Of a stretch of DNA of 64,000 nucleotides, positions 61,145-64,000 are shown piece after piece; position 1 is the stretch's first letter, and each line of letters begins with the position of its first letter. The translations under genes were made by a program, and so were the position numbers. The notes beneath the pieces are model-generated. The model was not told where the DNA came from and ran no database searches. It worked only from the letters and a program-made list of their open reading frames with translations. Origin of the DNA: Helopsaltes ochotensis (lineage: Eukaryota; Chordata; Aves; Passeriformes; Locustellidae); contig VXBM01000060.1 in assembly GCA_013400155.1 (NCBI GenBank), positions 1,719,014 to 1,783,013 of the forward strand. Direction: 5' to 3'.

Positions 61145-61520
61145 CAGTCTGGGCCCTGTCTCTGTCCCCGGAGCGGGGCTGCCCCGCTCGCGGGTCCCAA
61201 TAAGGGGACGTTTTGAGCAGGAGCCTTATGAAGCCGCCTTTCACGGGCAGCACAGAGGAGAGTTGTTCCCGGGGCCAAGCCTCCTTCTCCCCGGCTCCTG
61301 CTGCGGGATGCCCGGCCGCTCGGAACCCGCAGGGCCCGCGCTGAGGGAGGAGAGGTGGGACAGGGGATTTACGGCTGGCTGCGAGGCCGGAGGGGCAGCG
61401 GGAGGAGCCGAGGCAAAGCTCTGGGGAGAGGGAGGCATCGAGGCAGGGCCGCAGCCGCCTGACGCCAGCCCCGCTCTGCGGCCTGAGACCCTTCCAAGGC
61501 GCCAGCCGAGGTACAGATGT
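61145..61520. promoter_or_regulatory. GC/CpG-rich patch, possible promoter
   Basis: GC-rich with several CpGs (CCCCGCTCGCGGG, GCCCGGCCGCTCGG, GGCGCCAGCCGAGG) and a possible donor CGAG|GTACAG at the end. It contains no recognised coding exon. It could be the promoter or first non-coding exon of the next gene, or an enhancer. Confidence 0.3.
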
Positions 61521-61604
61521 TCCCATTGTGCATCTTGGGAGCCTTCTCGGAAAACTCCAGCAGCTCCGTTCCTCAAGCTGCCTTTTTAGCTCCAGCTTTC
61601 GGGG

Positions 61605-61643
61605 TTTTTTTTTTCTTTTTTTTTTCTTTTTTTTTTTTTTTTT
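61605..61643. repeat. T-rich low-complexity run
   Basis: Three long T runs separated by single C bases, followed by AATAATATATATAAG. Confidence 0.9.
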
Positions 61644-64000
61644 AATAATATATATAAGTTTGGAAGAGAGCCTTCTCCCCGCTGCATTTCTTTGCCTCAT
61701 GCCAGAGCCCTGCAGCATTTTAAAAGCTCCCTCTGCACTTCGTGGCCGCCCCCAGCTGAACCATCATCACCATCCCGGGGCTGGCACTGTTGGACTCCAA
61801 CAAGCACTGCCAACCACAGCCTGTTTCATACTGCAGGGCTGGCTAGGGGTGAAGCAGAGCAGTGGGAAGAGCAGGCTGTGCGCTGGGGATTGGGGAGGGT
61901 GGGCTGTGCACCGAGCATCCTGCAAACTGCTTCTGCTCCGGTGCTCCCAGGCGCTTGGCATTTGAAATACACATGACCCCATCACTGCTCCCTGACTCAG
62001 TTTTCCCACCACCAGAAGCAACATCACAGTAAGGACTGAAGAGCTTTGCAAACCACTTTGAGATCCTCAATTACAAGGATTTTTCCCCTACCTCTTCTTC
62101 CTATGGGCAGAAGCAGCTAAGCTGGGAGAAGAAGTGATATGTGCAAGGAAGATGTTAGATGAGCCTTCAGGTGCAGTGGGGGAGGCAGTTTTGAAAACTC
62201 AAGCTGAGAATGGAGTTGAAAGTTTGGCGAAACATTTGAAGAAGCATCAGCCTCTTAGGGCAGGATGAGGGCAAGGAATCAGAGCTGCAAGGGGCCTGCC
62301 CCTGCCTCGAGCTCCATCTTTGTGGTGTGCTTGGCTCTTGCAGGGAGAGGGACTGACCAGTTCCTTGGATTCAGTCTAGATGTGAGGAGGGAGAATGATT
62401 GAACCCTGCTTTGGGACCTGCTTTGCTCCTCCCTCTCACCCTGCCCTTGCTTAGAAGTCATTTGGGCCAAGCCACAGACCACTGTGGATTCCCCATACTG
62501 AAGTTCCCGATAGCCTCCAGGTGCAAACACAACAAGAGGGCAAGGAGGAAGCCCTGCAGCGCTCTCAAACCCTCATCCTGGCCTGAATCCTCTCTCAAGT
62601 ACAGCATCCTTAATGTCAGTGGTAGATCCAGGTGTAATTTAGTTAGGAAGTGGATCTTAGAAGAGGGGAAATTACCCCATCCCTGCTTACCCGCCTTAGC
62701 AGCTTATGGATAAGAGGGCAATAAACAAGAATCAGCTTACAAAGAGAAAGAGAAAAACAACACTGCTTAGAGCCAGAGAGCAACTGAAAGGGCACATTTG
62801 TAACAGGAAAGATGTTTACAGCCCACTAGAAGCAAGAAAAGCCATGGCTTTTAATGGGAGCAGGAGCAGAGGACATCTGTCTTTCAAAACAATCAGGAAA
62901 GGGATTCTGAAAAGCAAACACAGTTCTCTGAGACATTAAAGAAAATGGCAGCAGCTGGTGGAAGTCCCCCTCAGATCAGAGGGACACCCAGAGCAGGGAT
63001 CACATCAGGAGGCAGGGCAGTGGCAGGGTGACAGGCAGGGCTGGCGACAGGAGGCAAGGCAGGGCTCCCTCGAGCCCCTTGCTGGAGTCAGTCTGCCTTG
63101 GGAAACTCTGGGCTGAGGGTTTAATCTCCTGCTCCTGCAGATAGGCTCTGCCGTATCAGCTTCCTTCTCCAGGCACAAGGCCCTTGGGATTTGTGAGCCA
63201 GCATGTCCCCCCACTCTGTTGGTGGCAGGAGGCAGGGGGCAGCAGGGGGTGGCAGCAGCACGGTGCTGATTTTACACTGATTTGTCTCCTAAACTCCTAA
63301 AAACAGAGCAAAACTGTGGGTAACTCCCAGCCAGGCCCCTGCAGCCAAGCCTGACCCCCAAGCCATGAGAACAACTCAGACCAGTGTCTGCTACCCTCCA
63401 GCATAAAAACTTGGGTTTTACAGAGACTCTTCCCCAGCCTCCAAGTTGCATTTAAATCACCCCAAGCATAACCTCTACCCTCCACTTCCATCTTTGGGGT
63501 CCCTGTGCCTGCCAGGGGCTCTTGCCCATCCACACTGTCTGTGCACCCCAGACAGAGCACGGGCACCATGAGGTGCCAAGGACAGCAGCCTCAAAGGCTG
63601 CCTTGCTAAACAGGGGATCACTTAAGCAAGGCAGGGAGAGCCCCACACCTTTGAGTTAGCAGATCTGAGAAACTGAGAAGCACCTGTAGGATTAAGGAGC
63701 AGAGCAGAAGCTTTGAGAACACCTTCAGCCCTGAAAAGATGGAGAGGAGCCATCTCCCTTCCTCTGACACCTACACCCCTTTAGAAATCCTGGCTGGTAT
63801 GCTAGAAAGCTAATAGTTACAAAGAAAAACAGGCAGGAAAGCATCTTCCTGCAAAGAGTAGTGAACACGCACATCCTACTGCTGTTCATTAAAAGTAGCT
63901 AATAATCTCATTTTTTTTCCCACCCAGATAAAGCACTGTGTGTAAGTAGATAAGAGGCTTACATACCCAGGAGGCTCAATTAACGTTCTTAGTTCACACG

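Larger units (their letters stand above)
53791..64000. other. Gene-less stretch downstream of AEN
   Basis: No recognisable coding exon. In particular I do not see ISG20 or ACAN, the next genes in human. An AATAAA at 53782-53787 and an ATTAAA near 53815 are the first strong plus-strand poly(A) signals after AEN, about 1.2 kb past its stop and beyond the CR1. The rest holds candidate conserved elements, simple repeats and a GC-rich patch, listed separately. Confidence 0.45.

Overview
The window is vertebrate nuclear DNA, most likely avian. It has intron-containing genes, CR1 LINE remnants (the main retroposon of birds and other sauropsids), very GC-rich promoters and few repeats. Four known loci occur in the order MRPL46 (-), MRPS11 (+), DET1 (-), miR-7-2 (+), AEN (+). 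As far as I know this matches human 15q25-26 and the equivalent bird chromosome, but with shorter intergenic distances. I cannot name the species. Two N-gaps (5302-5567 and 50513-50765) fall on GC-rich promoter or first-exon DNA.

Layout. 1-2.9 kb is intergenic with no recognised gene. 3.1-5.3 kb is MRPL46 (minus) and 5.6-8.9 kb is MRPS11 (plus). These two mitoribosomal protein genes are head to head, and their shared promoter and both start codons lie in the first gap. 9.1-19.9 kb is gene-less and includes an isolated GC/CpG-rich patch near 14.2-14.4 kb. 19.9-30.65 kb is DET1 (minus): four coding exons, 551 residues, and a non-coding first exon in a CpG-rich promoter. 31-49 kb is gene-less but holds candidate conserved non-coding elements and a possible promoter with a first exon near 34.8-35.1 kb. 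The miR-7 hairpin is at 49.25-49.34 kb. From 49.6 to 50.5 kb there is a 42-bp minisatellite, a minus-strand G-quadruplex array, a near-perfect p53 response element and a plus-strand 9-bp G-rich array, leading into AEN (coding 50,861-52,609). After AEN come an internally deleted CR1 element and about 10 kb of gene-less DNA that appears to contain more conserved non-coding sequence and a GC-rich patch near 61.2-61.5 kb.

Function. MRPL46 and MRPS11 supply one protein each to the large and small mitochondrial ribosomal subunits. DET1 is an adaptor of the DDB1-CUL4-COP1 ubiquitin ligase. AEN is a DEDDh exonuclease that in mammals is induced by p53 and promotes DNA degradation in apoptosis. miR-7 is a deeply conserved microRNA. 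The most interesting regulatory segment is 49.2-50.5 kb, where miR-7-2, tandem arrays and a predicted p53 site are packed into about 1.3 kb upstream of AEN.

Exon boundaries were placed by reading GT/AG sites and checking phase by hand. Family identities rest on recognised protein sequence. No alignment or search was run.
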